Part shown: positions 1-6,975 of the stretch, piece after piece
Position numbering within the stretch: position 1 is the stretch's first letter
Layout: every line of letters begins with the position of its first letter
Assembly: GCA_017441005.1 (NCBI GenBank)
Contig: JAFSAM010000072.1
Coordinates: 1 to 32,220, forward strand
DNA length: 32,220 nucleotides
Reading direction: 5' to 3'
DNA from: Clostridia bacterium
GTDB lineage: Bacteria; Bacillota; Clostridia; Oscillospirales; CAG-272
Notes under the pieces: generated by a model
The model's database searches: none
What the model was told of the DNA's origin: nothing
What the model saw: only the letters and a program-made list of their open reading frames with translations
Program-made: the position numbers and the translations under genes

Positions 1-267
1 GCCGAAATGTTTTGAGCGTTTGAATACTTCCAATAATTTTTCTGACATATTTTTATCATACTTTTCCATTAAATCGAAGTTATCAAGTGTAATTGTAACT
101 CCGTGATATACCATATCGGTAAGACAATCCCAAATAGCACTTAAATTTGCACCAAAATAGTCGGGAAAATCAAGGCCGTTCTTTATTTTATCGTACATAG
201 TGTATCTTGAATTTACCCCGTCAAAATCGACTGTATAGTATTCGTATTCTATTTTTTCTTCGTTCAT
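1..267 (-). CDS. Barstar-family ribonuclease inhibitor, 5' part (truncated by window edge)
   Basis: The frame is open from an ATG at 267 down to base 1, giving the first 89 residues. They contain FPDYFGANLSAIWDCLTD followed by a hydrophobic strand and LDNFD, which matches the barstar family (FPDYYGxNLDALWDCL core, then the inhibitor's central sheet). Barstar binds and blocks the active site of barnase-type secreted ribonucleases in the cytoplasm. A GAGGT ribosome binding site lies about 10 bases upstream. The C-terminal end is outside the window. No barnase-like gene is visible on the side seen here, so the target RNase, if linked, would lie beyond base 1. Orphan barstar homologues without a partner are common. 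Family assignment is firm; the partner and role are unknown. Confidence 0.85.
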   Translation of the reverse strand, partial: MNEEKIEYEYYTVDFDGVNSRYTMYDKIKNGLDFPDYFGANLSAIWDCLTDMVYHGVTITLDNFDLMEKYDKNMSEKLLEVFKRSKHFG

Positions 268-306
268 TTTATATTACCTCGTAAAATGTTTTATAATGGT
301 CATAAG

Positions 307-366
307 TTAACAATTTTTCCAATTGACACTGTTACCTTTAATAAATTGATCCTTGTATACCCTCAT
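307..366 (-). CDS. Possible 19-aa small ORF upstream of barstar gene
   Basis: An ATG at 366 sits 7 bases after a strong AAAGGAG and opens a 19-codon frame (starts MRVYKDQFIKG, ends WKNC) that stops at 307. It lies between a promoter-like sequence (384-412) and the barstar start 40 bases downstream, so both would share one transcript. It could be a leader peptide, a small protein, or the remaining 5' stub of a decayed gene; the product resembles nothing I recognise. The good Shine-Dalgarno spacing is the only support. Confidence 0.4.
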   Translation of the reverse strand: MRVYKDQFIKGNSVNWKNC

Positions 367-383
367 ATAATAGCTCCTTTCTA

Positions 384-412
384 ATTATATACTGTATTTG
401 CAAAAAAGTAAA
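384..412 (-). promoter_or_regulatory. Putative sigma-70-like promoter of small ORF/barstar transcript
   Basis: On the minus strand TATAAT (389-384) is preceded at 17 bases by TTTACT (412-407), a moderate -35 match. It places a start site about 15 bases upstream of the 366 ribosome binding site. Confidence 0.4.
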
Positions 413-596
413 TCGTTTTTGTGCTTATCGGCATTATACAGCAAATAAACAAAAAAAACTCCCCATATTCGTTTGTTGTGCGATCTGTTCCATAGGGGGG
501 CTGCGTGTCCGCCCATGCAAGAAACCGCAGGTCTCCCAAACAATTTATACAAAATAACAGGAACCAAGCTTTATATATGCTTTTTACTTAATGACG
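413..596. other. Intergenic sequence without a supported gene
   Basis: This stretch between the divergent barstar and GTPase transcripts holds no convincing gene. A 60-codon minus-strand frame (385-567) and a plus-strand frame ending near 618 are open but lack a ribosome binding site and family resemblance. On the minus strand an imperfect CCCC/GGGG stem followed by eight T (around 453-500) looks like a weak terminator. The GC-rich core around 495-545 differs in composition from its AT-rich surroundings and may be a decayed repeat. Confidence 0.4.
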
Positions 597-625
597 TTGA
601 AAATAAAACCGGTATGTGATATAAT
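597..625 (+). promoter_or_regulatory. Promoter of the GTPase-NYN gene
   Basis: TTGAAA (597-602), a 17-base spacer and TATAAT (620-625) with an extended-10 TG (617-618) form a near-consensus promoter. The start site would fall about 30 bases before the TTG start codon. That leader is too short for the peptide-attenuator seen upstream of classical tet(M), so inducible attenuation of that kind is unlikely. Confidence 0.7.
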
Positions 626-660
626 ATACAGGATATTCTATAAAAAAGGAGGGACAGGCT

Positions 661-3246
661 TTGAGAAAGAAGATCACGATCGGCATTCTTGCCCACGTTG
701 ATGCGGGAAAGACCACCTTAAGCGAGGCATTGCTTTATGCATCGGGGCGGATCCGCACGTTGGGTAGAGTAGACCACAAGAATACTTATCTTGACACAAA
801 TACCATTGAGCGCGAGCGGGGTATTACCATTTTTTCGAAGCAGGCAAGATTCTCGAGCGAGAATTGCGACTTCATCCTCCTTGATACTCCGGGACACGTT
901 GACTTTTCTGCAGAGACCGAGCGCACTTTGGCGCTTCTCGACTATGCGATACTTGTTGTAAGTGCGTCTGACGGAGTGCAGAATCATACGCGAACACTTT
1001 GGCAGCTGCTTGAGCATTACGGTGTGCCTACCTTTATTTTTGTAAATAAATGCGACATTGCCATAAAACTTAAGGAAGAGATCGAAAAAGAGCTTTCGCA
1101 TTCGCTGTCTTCGTTATGTGTCGGCTTTATGGAGGCGCAGGAAAGACGGGAGCTTGAGGAAAAATTAGCCTTTGTTCACGAGGACCTTATGGATGATTTT
1201 CTTGCAGAAAAGGGAATCGACGACGGAGACGTAGCACATCTGATAAGCTGTCGTAAGCTTTTTCCTTGCTTTTTCGGATCGGCACTGCGTATGCATGGCA
1301 TAGACTATTTTCTTGAGGCTTTAGACAGATACACCCTGTCTCCCGTATATGATCAAGAGGCTTTCGGTGCTAAGGTCTACAAGATATCGCATATAGGAAA
1401 TATGCGTTTGACTTATATGAAGATAACGAGCGGCAGGCTGAACGCACGTGATGAAATAAGCTATCTGTCGGTGGACGGCATTCGTATCACAGAAAAGGTA
1501 AGTCAGATAAGACTCTACTCGGGCGATAAATTCGAGCAGGTCGACGTGGCTTGCGCAGGCGAAATATGCGCAGTGATCGGACTTTCCGATTCATACATCG
1601 GTCAGGGGCTGGGGCTTATGCAGGATACACAAAAGCCGCTTCTCGAGCCGGTACTGTCTTACGCTATTCAGCTTCCCCAAGGCTGCGATGCAAGGATGAT
1701 TTTCCCAAAGCTTAAGGAGCTGGAGGAGGAAGAGCCGTCGTTGCACCTTATGTGGAACGAGGAGCTTTCACAAATTGAAGCGAGACTTATGGGCGAGGTA
1801 CAGACCGAACTTATAATAAGGCTGATAAAAGATCGGTTTTCCGTTGATTGCACACTCGGGGCGGGCAGGATACTGTATAAAGAAAAGGCGGCTGAAAAGG
1901 CTATCGGTGTCGGTCACTTTGAGCCTTTACGTCACTATGCGGAGGTACAGCTGCTTATTGAGCCTCAGCCAAAGGGAACGGGTCTGGTTTTTGATACCCG
2001 TTTGCCCGAGAACGCACTTGATACCAACTGGAAAAGGCTCATTCTGACCCATCTTTATGAAAAAGACCACCGCGGCACTCTTACAGGAGCGTTGCTGACA
2101 GATACAAAGATAACCCTTGTGGCGGGCAAGGCGCATCTCAAGCACACCGAGGGGGGAGACTTCCGCGAGTCGACCTACCGTGCGGTCAGGCACGGGCTTA
2201 TGAAATCGGGATGCATACTGCTCGAGCCGTACTATAAGTTCAGACTTGAGATACCGTCACCTGTTGTAGGCAGAGCAATGTCCGATCTGCAGACGCGTTT
2301 TGCCGAGTTTGCCATCGAGGACTCTGACACAGAGCGCACAACGATAAGCGGAAGAGCACCCGTAGCCACTCTTTTTGATTATACAAAGGACGTGATTGCA
2401 TATACAAAAGGGGAGGGCAGACTGTTTTGCACCTCCGACGGTTACGAGCCCTGTCATAATCAGGATGAGGTGGTAGCCGAAATCGGGTATGACCCCGAAG
2501 CCGATCTCGAAAATCCGCCGCACTCTGTTTTTTGTGCGCACGGTGCAGGCTTTACCGTTCATTGGAGCGAGGTCGACAGCTACAAGCATCTTGACGTCAG
2601 CCTTGATGAAGCTTCTGCAACCGAGTCGATCATACCGAAGGCATCCACGCTGGCGCGAAAATACAGCATAAGCGATGATGAGCTTGAAGCAATAATGCTT
2701 CGGCTGTTCGGACCGATCAAGCGCAAGCAATACAGTGAGCCTAAGAAAATAACAGCAGACAAGAAGGATAAGCCGAATAGGTCAAAAACGTTACGTTCAC
2801 AGAGAAATATGCTGATCGTCGATGGATACAACGTTATTTATTCCGACGAGAACCTGAAAAAGACGTCGCTTTTCAGCATTGACAAGGCGCGCGACGAGCT
2901 TATGGATATTCTGAGCAACTACGTGAACTATACAAAAACAGAGCTTGTACTTGTTTTTGATGCATATCTTGTTAAAAAGGGCGAGGGCTCGGAGTTTATG
3001 CACGACGGTTATAAGGTAGTGTATACGAAAGCTAACCAGACCGCCGATGCATATATCGAAAAGATGATGCACGAGTTAGGGCCCGATTACAGCATACGGA
3101 TGGTGACCGACGATAAGCTCTTGCAATTTTCGGCGGTGCATTCGGGAATCTCCAGAATGACCTCAAAAGAATTTTTGGAGGAGTTAACGCGCATTGGCAA
3201 CGAAATAACCGACTTCGTAAGAAAGCTTGCCGAAAGCAAAAAGTGA
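661..3246 (+). CDS. Tet(M)-like ribosomal GTPase fused to C-terminal NYN (YacP/Rae1-type) nuclease domain
   Basis: The start is TTG at 661, 8 bases after AAGGAGG; 861 residues. Residues 1 to about 650 follow the EF-G/Tet(M) ribosomal-protection layout: P-loop AHVDAGKTT (11-19), ERGIT (52-56), DTPGH (75-79), NKCD (129-132), then the EF-G-like later domains with LLEPYYKFRL. After a Lys-rich linker (about 690-716) comes a second module, 717-861: VDGYN (D721), VFDAY (D767), TADAYIE (D796) and VTDDK (D817-D818), the acidic pattern of the NYN/PIN-like YacP family. B. subtilis Rae1, of that family, cuts mRNA in the ribosomal A site. Tet(M) is about 640 residues and YacP about 170, so this is a two-module fusion. 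The domain IV loop that displaces tetracycline in Tet(M) (YSPVST) is absent; the equivalent region reads HTEGGDFRES (495-504). Role inferred: ribosome-targeted mRNA cleavage or rescue rather than drug resistance. It is monocistronic. Confidence 0.88.
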   Translation: MRKKITIGILAHVDAGKTTLSEALLYASGRIRTLGRVDHKNTYLDTNTIERERGITIFSKQARFSSENCDFILLDTPGHVDFSAETERTLALLDYAILVVSASDGVQNHTRTLWQLLEHYGVPTFIFVNKCDIAIKLKEEIEKELSHSLSSLCVGFMEAQERRELEEKLAFVHEDLMDDFLAEKGIDDGDVAHLISCRKLFPCFFGSALRMHGIDYFLEALDRYTLSPVYDQEAFGAKVYKISHIGNMRLTYMKITSGRLNARDEISYLSVDGIRITEKVSQIRLYSGDKFEQVDVACAGEICAVIGLSDSYIGQGLGLMQDTQKPLLEPVLSYAIQLPQGCDARMIFPKLKELEEEEPSLHLMWNEELSQIEARLMGEVQTELIIRLIKDRFSVDCTLGAGRILYKEKAAEKAIGVGHFEPLRHYAEVQLLIEPQPKGTGLVFDTRLPENALDTNWKRLILTHLYEKDHRGTLTGALLTDTKITLVAGKAHLKHTEGGDFRESTYRAVRHGLMKSGCILLEPYYKFRLEIPSPVVGRAMSDLQTRFAEFAIEDSDTERTTISGRAPVATLFDYTKDVIAYTKGEGRLFCTSDGYEPCHNQDEVVAEIGYDPEADLENPPHSVFCAHGAGFTVHWSEVDSYKHLDVSLDEASATESIIPKASTLARKYSISDDELEAIMLRLFGPIKRKQYSEPKKITADKKDKPNRSKTLRSQRNMLIVDGYNVIYSDENLKKTSLFSIDKARDELMDILSNYVNYTKTELVLVFDAYLVKKGEGSEFMHDGYKVVYTKANQTADAYIEKMMHELGPDYSIRMVTDDKLLQFSAVHSGISRMTSKEFLEELTRIGNEITDFVRKLAESKK

Positions 3247-3260
3247 TATATTCCATAAAA

Positions 3261-3302
3261 AACAAGAAAAACGGGAATCATTTGATTCCCGTTTTTCTTG
3301 TT
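3261..3302. terminator. Bidirectional intrinsic terminator between convergent genes
   Basis: A perfect 20-bp inverted repeat (3261-3280 with 3283-3302, 2-base centre) has an A-rich outer left arm and T-rich right arm, so it can terminate the GTPase transcript on plus and the antiporter transcript on minus. Confidence 0.9.
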
Positions 3303-3326
3303 ATATATTGTCCGTCTATCTATATT

Positions 3327-4637
3327 TTACTTTTTTCTGTCCGGGACAAAGAACATAAATACAAGCGAGCTTATAAGGAGCATCATAGGATAGAATAGGT
3401 GCTTGATCACGTCGAAGGCACTAAGCTCGAGTCCCGCCATGCTGACTGCCGACAGTGCAACAAGCATCTGCGCTCCGTAGGGAAGAAAGCCTTGGAATAT
3501 GCAACTGAACGTATCGAGGATCGATGCGGTCTTTTTGGGATCAATGCCGTATTCCTTTGCCATATCTGAGGCGATCGGATTTGCCATAACGATTGCCACA
3601 GTGTTGTTTGCCGTGGAAATGTCCATAAGTCCGACAAGCAGACCGATTCCGAGCTGACCTGCCTTTTTGCCTCGGAATACTCGGCGTATTCCGTTAAGAA
3701 GAGCCTGAAATCCGCCCGCTTCACGAATCAAGGCACAGAGAGCTGCCACAAGAATTGCAACCATCGAGGTCTCGAACATTCCGGAGACACCGGTGCCCGT
3801 GTTTTTGAGAAGCTCCGAGAAGCCTACAGCTCCCGTTGAAAGCATGATTACACATCCCGATGCAATGCCGATCAAAAGAGTGATAAACACGTTTATGCCG
3901 ATGATTCCGCCTATCAGCACAAGGAGGTATGGTACGATCTGAATGAGATCGTATGAATGTTGTTCCATCGGACGGATATCCGATTGCAGGGAGAGCAAAA
4001 GGATCAGACCGAGCGTTACGATGGCAGCGGGAAGGACTATAGCAAAGTTTGTACGGAACTTGTCCTTCATTTTGCAGCCTTGTCCGTTGCAAGCCGCAAT
4101 TGTAGTGTCGGAGACAAAAGAAAGATTGTCTCCGAACATTGCGCCGCCAACAACCGTTCCGACGCAAAGAGGGAGAGAAAAGCCCGTTGTAGTAGAAATT
4201 GCGGCAGCAATGGGGGTGAGAAGCGTTATTGTGCCGACAGACGTGCCCATTGCGGTGGAAACGAAGCAGCTTACGAGGAAGAGGGTGCATACAGCAAAGC
4301 GAGCAGGTACGAGAGAGAGCATAAAATACGCCACGCTCTCGGCACTGTCTCTTCCGACTACCCCAACAAAAACACCCGCCATAAGGAATATCAACAGCAT
4401 CGTTATGATGTTTTTATCCCCGATGCCTTGTCCCATAAGTGCAAGCTTTTGATCAAAGCTTACTTCTCTGTTTTGCAGACAAGCTACAAGCAGAGCAATC
4501 AAGAATATAACCACAATGGGGATGTTGTAAAATCCCATTGAAACACCCATAATATACTCAAATGTAATACCAAGACCTAAATAAAGTATGACGAAGATGC
4601 CGATCGGCAAAAGCGCCCACGCGTTTCCTTTTTTCAT
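3327..4637 (-). CDS. NhaC-family Na+/H+ antiporter
   Basis: A 436-residue, very hydrophobic protein with about ten to twelve membrane segments. The N-terminal layout, the stretch GTSVGTITLLTPIAAAIS and the conserved GGAMFGDNLSFVSDTTIAA match the NhaC antiporter family (PF03553), whose members exchange sodium for protons, or in some branches malate and lactate, at the plasma membrane. The ATG at 4637 has AAAGGAAAG upstream and a TTGACA-17-TACAAT promoter at 4697-4669. The gene is alone in its transcript and ends at a shared terminator. The next gene, divergent, encodes a malate/lactate-type dehydrogenase, so a 2-hydroxyacid-linked antiporter such as the malate-2H+/lactate-Na+ type is conceivable but unproven. 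Family firm; substrate unknown. Confidence 0.9.
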   Translation of the reverse strand: MKKGNAWALLPIGIFVILYLGLGITFEYIMGVSMGFYNIPIVVIFLIALLVACLQNREVSFDQKLALMGQGIGDKNIITMLLIFLMAGVFVGVVGRDSAESVAYFMLSLVPARFAVCTLFLVSCFVSTAMGTSVGTITLLTPIAAAISTTTGFSLPLCVGTVVGGAMFGDNLSFVSDTTIAACNGQGCKMKDKFRTNFAIVLPAAIVTLGLILLLSLQSDIRPMEQHSYDLIQIVPYLLVLIGGIIGINVFITLLIGIASGCVIMLSTGAVGFSELLKNTGTGVSGMFETSMVAILVAALCALIREAGGFQALLNGIRRVFRGKKAGQLGIGLLVGLMDISTANNTVAIVMANPIASDMAKEYGIDPKKTASILDTFSCIFQGFLPYGAQMLVALSAVSMAGLELSAFDVIKHLFYPMMLLISSLVFMFFVPDRKK

Positions 4638-4668
4638 AAAACTTTCCTTTCAAATATACAGTATGCAT

Positions 4669-4697
4669 ATTGTATCACGAAGTTTGATTATTGTCAA
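4669..4697 (-). promoter_or_regulatory. Promoter of NhaC-family gene
   Basis: On the minus strand TTGACA (4697-4692) and TACAAT (4674-4669) are separated by 17 bases, a near-perfect sigma-70-type promoter about 30 bases before the start codon. Confidence 0.8.
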
Positions 4698-4801
4698 ATA
4701 ATGGGTAAAAATAAAAATATGCAAATCATCGATCTGTATGAAACTAACGTTGCGTGAATTAAATATCAGCCATACAGAATGATATAGTTTGCCTACAGCT
4801 A

Positions 4802-4830
4802 TTGCAAGTTTTAATTTGATATGGTATAAT
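4802..4830 (+). promoter_or_regulatory. Promoter of Ldh_2-type dehydrogenase gene
   Basis: TTGCAA (4802-4807), a 17-base spacer and TATAAT (4825-4830). The start site near 4837 leaves a leader of about 70 bases. A short inverted repeat ATATCA/TGATAT (4763-4768, 4780-4785) lies just upstream and could be an operator. Confidence 0.75.
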
Positions 4831-4906
4831 AAATTATTATTTTATGCCAAAACTTACGGTTTGAATAGATTTTTCCGGTACAGAGCCTTAGGGAGGTGCA
4901 GAAAAT

Positions 4907-6028
4907 ATGGCGAAAAACAATAAAACAACGGTTGTCGATTGGGAAACGATCACTAATTTTGTTATAGATTCTTTTGTCGGCTACGGAGTGCCGACTGAGG
5001 ATGCAAAGATATGTGCCGACATTCTTCTTGAGGCAGACAAGAGAGGAATCGAGTCCCACGGTGTAAACCGCTTTAAGCCCGTATATCTTGACAGAATAAA
5101 GGCGGGTATCCAAAATGCGGTCACAGAAATAGAGATAATAAAAGAAACGCCTACCACCGCAGTTATAGACGGACATCACGGTATGGGTCAGGTGATCGGC
5201 TATAACGCTATGAAGCTGGCGATAAAAAAGGCGAAGGAATACGGCATGGGTATGGTCGTTGTCCGTAATTCCTGCCATTACGGTATAGCGGGATACTATT
5301 CCTCGATGGCTACAAAGGCGGGATGCATTGGTATGACGGGAACAAATGCCCGCCCCACGGTCGCTCCCACAAACGGAGTCGAGGGAATGTTCGGAACAAA
5401 CCCGTTTACCATAGGTGTTCCCACTGACGAGGCATTTGATTTCAATTTTGACTGCGCAACATCGATCACCCAAAACGGCAAGCTCGAATATTATGACCGA
5501 ATCGGCGAGGACGTGCCTAAGGGTACGGTCGTCGGCGATGACGGATGTGCGGTCGAGGGGGATGCCGGTGAGGCACTGAGAAGGATAAACGGCGGAACAG
5601 CTGCACTTACAACCCTCGGCGGAATAGGTGAGTCTCTCGGTGGCTATAAGGGCTACGGCTTCGCTTTGGCGGTCGAGTTTTTCGCTTCCATCCTTCAGGA
5701 CGGCTCATACGGCAAGGCTTTGAGCGGGAGAGACGAAAACGGAAACCGACGTCACTACAGCCTCGGTCATTGGTTTATAGCAATAGATACCGACCATTTT
5801 ATGGGTGAGGACGTTGCAAGAAAGAAGGCGGGCGAGATCACGCGCAGTATGCGTGCATCAAAAAAAGCCCCCGGCGCAGACAGAATATATACCGCGGGCG
5901 AAAAGGAATACGAGACGAGACTTGCAAGAAGTGCGGGTGTGCCTATAAATCAATCCGTTCAGCAGGAGATAAACTCTGTCCGCGATGAGCTCGGACTCAC
6001 AAAATACGTATTCCCCTGGGAAAAGTAA
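4907..6028 (+). CDS. Malate/L-lactate dehydrogenase family (Ldh_2) oxidoreductase
   Basis: A 373-residue protein of the PF02615 family (YlbC/AllD/ComC-like), NAD(P)-dependent dehydrogenases that act on 2-hydroxyacids such as malate, lactate, ureidoglycolate or sulfolactate in the cytoplasm; they are unrelated to Rossmann-fold lactate dehydrogenases. Seen: ESHGVNRF (49-56), the catalytic-histidine segment SCHYGIAGYY (H124), GTNP (163-166), DCATS, and the late GYKGYGFALAVE motif. Length fits the family. The ATG has GGGAGGTG 9 bases upstream. It is monocistronic between its own promoter and a terminator. Its divergent neighbour is an NhaC-family antiporter, which fits a malate- or lactate-linked role, but the substrate cannot be read from the sequence. 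Confidence 0.9.
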   Translation: MAKNNKTTVVDWETITNFVIDSFVGYGVPTEDAKICADILLEADKRGIESHGVNRFKPVYLDRIKAGIQNAVTEIEIIKETPTTAVIDGHHGMGQVIGYNAMKLAIKKAKEYGMGMVVVRNSCHYGIAGYYSSMATKAGCIGMTGTNARPTVAPTNGVEGMFGTNPFTIGVPTDEAFDFNFDCATSITQNGKLEYYDRIGEDVPKGTVVGDDGCAVEGDAGEALRRINGGTAALTTLGGIGESLGGYKGYGFALAVEFFASILQDGSYGKALSGRDENGNRRHYSLGHWFIAIDTDHFMGEDVARKKAGEITRSMRASKKAPGADRIYTAGEKEYETRLARSAGVPINQSVQQEINSVRDELGLTKYVFPWEK

Positions 6029-6031
6029 TTA

Positions 6032-6066
6032 AAAAAGTCATTTGCTTTTTTTGCAAATGACTTTTT
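6032..6066. terminator. Bidirectional terminator between dehydrogenase and lipoprotein genes
   Basis: A 14-bp stem (6032-6045 with 6053-6066) with a seven-T loop, A-rich on the left and T-rich on the right, ends both convergent transcripts. Confidence 0.88.
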
Positions 6067-6092
6067 GTGTTGCATAATTAAATAAGCAGTTG

Positions 6093-6659
6093 TTAAGCTG
6101 CTTCGGTAGCATCTTCTGTTGCAGCCGAAGTCTTGATGCTTTCGAGAATGATCTTTACGTCAGCATCCTCGAGCGAGATATTTCCGTTATACGTTTCAGC
6201 AAAGATATCTACCTGGAACTTCTGGTCATCGCTGACGAGAATTATAGCGTTTGTAGCCTTGTTTATGAAGCCGTTCCAATTAATGTCGCCTGCGGTAAAG
6301 GACTCGATATCTTCTGTCTCTTCGTAAAATTCCTTCATATCATCAAGTGACAGCATCATCTCAACGTCTTTGTAGTACAAAATGTTAACGTACGGCTTTG
6401 TGAATACATCGGCATCGGATTCTCCGCCCTTGATGACCATGATCTTGTTGGGGTCATTTGCAGCGGGCTCTGCCCACATATCAACAACAGGGAATGCTTT
6501 CCAGCCCGAGGGGACGGAAACCGAAATGTTTCCTGCATCAAATTCAGTTGTTGTAATTGTTTTGTCGCCGCCCTTTTCGCTGTCTTCAGAGCCGCCACAA
6601 GCAACGAGCACGCTCAATGCAAGAATTAGAGTAAGTACCAACAATACTAATTTTTTCAT
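6093..6659 (-). CDS. Small secreted lipoprotein of unknown function
   Basis: A 188-residue protein with a lipoprotein signal: MKKLVLLVL, a hydrophobic stretch and the lipobox LVAC with Cys21, followed by a Gly/Ser/Glu-rich tether. The mature part (about 40-175) has alternating strands including ISVSVPSGWKAFP and ends in IILESIKTS, the shape of small PsbP-like or similar lipid-anchored domains seen in many Clostridia, but I do not recognise a named family. It should sit on the outer face of the cytoplasmic membrane. The ATG at 6659 has GGAGG 9 bases upstream. It is monocistronic; the 5' leader contains a hairpin at 6708-6729. No function assigned. Confidence 0.85.
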   Translation of the reverse strand: MKKLVLLVLTLILALSVLVACGGSEDSEKGGDKTITTTEFDAGNISVSVPSGWKAFPVVDMWAEPAANDPNKIMVIKGGESDADVFTKPYVNILYYKDVEMMLSLDDMKEFYEETEDIESFTAGDINWNGFINKATNAIILVSDDQKFQVDIFAETYNGNISLEDADVKIILESIKTSAATEDATEAA

Positions 6660-6707
6660 TTTTGTAATCCTCCTATACGATTAAGTTGATAAAAAGTATT
6701 AGGTTGT

Positions 6708-6729
6708 GATCGGTTGATGACAACCGGTC
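6708..6729 (-). promoter_or_regulatory. Hairpin or operator upstream of lipoprotein gene
   Basis: The arms GATCGGTTG and CAACCGGTC around an ATGA loop pair over 9 positions with one G-U type mismatch. It lies about 50 bases before the lipoprotein start codon. It could be an mRNA 5' hairpin or a dyad for a repressor; no T-run follows, so it is not a terminator. Confidence 0.4.
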
Positions 6730-6790
6730 ACCATCTCTATATTAGAAGTATACTACGGAACATTGAGATTGTCGCCATACTTTTGATGAA

Positions 6791-6844
6791 AAAAGTGTGG
6801 GTTTTTAAAAAAATAATGGATAAAAGTGTGGGAAAAAGTGTGGG
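6791..6844. repeat. Three direct repeats of AAAAGTGTGGG
   Basis: Exact 11-base copies at 6791-6801, 6822-6832 and 6834-6844, in the intergenic region between the divergent lipoprotein and PHP genes. They lie 67 to 120 bases upstream of the PHP promoter -35. Such tandem half-sites suggest a regulator-binding array, but the regulator is unknown. Confidence 0.55.
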
Positions 6845-6910
6845 GATAAGGGGCGGTGCGCCTTTGTTTTGTTGAGGATCGAAAGAAATAATAAAAAGGT
6901 ATGCTTTTGA

Positions 6911-6939
6911 TTGACAAAAGGAGTTAAGTGTATTACAAT
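6911..6939 (+). promoter_or_regulatory. Promoter of the PHP-unknown-pepF operon
   Basis: TTGACA (6911-6916), a 17-base spacer and TACAAT (6934-6939). It overlaps an upstream in-frame GTG at 6928, which therefore cannot be the start codon of the PHP gene. Confidence 0.8.
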
Positions 6940-6975
6940 CAAATCAATAGTATATTTAAAAAAGGGATTACTAAA

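Noticed and set aside
385-567. 60-codon minus-strand frame and an overlapping plus-strand frame in the intergenic region
   Set aside because: No ribosome binding site, odd Cys/Trp/His-rich composition and no family likeness. The GC-rich patch may be a decayed intergenic repeat, but a single copy cannot show that.
661-3246. Annotation as a tetracycline resistance gene (tetM/W/O)
   Set aside because: The drug-site loop motif is absent, a nuclease domain is fused, and there is no leader attenuator or mobile-element context.
3721-4541. Long open frames of 169 to 194 codons overlapping the NhaC gene
   Set aside because: Low-complexity Arg/Ser/Thr or Cys-rich translations typical of antisense or shifted frames; the NhaC reading explains the region.
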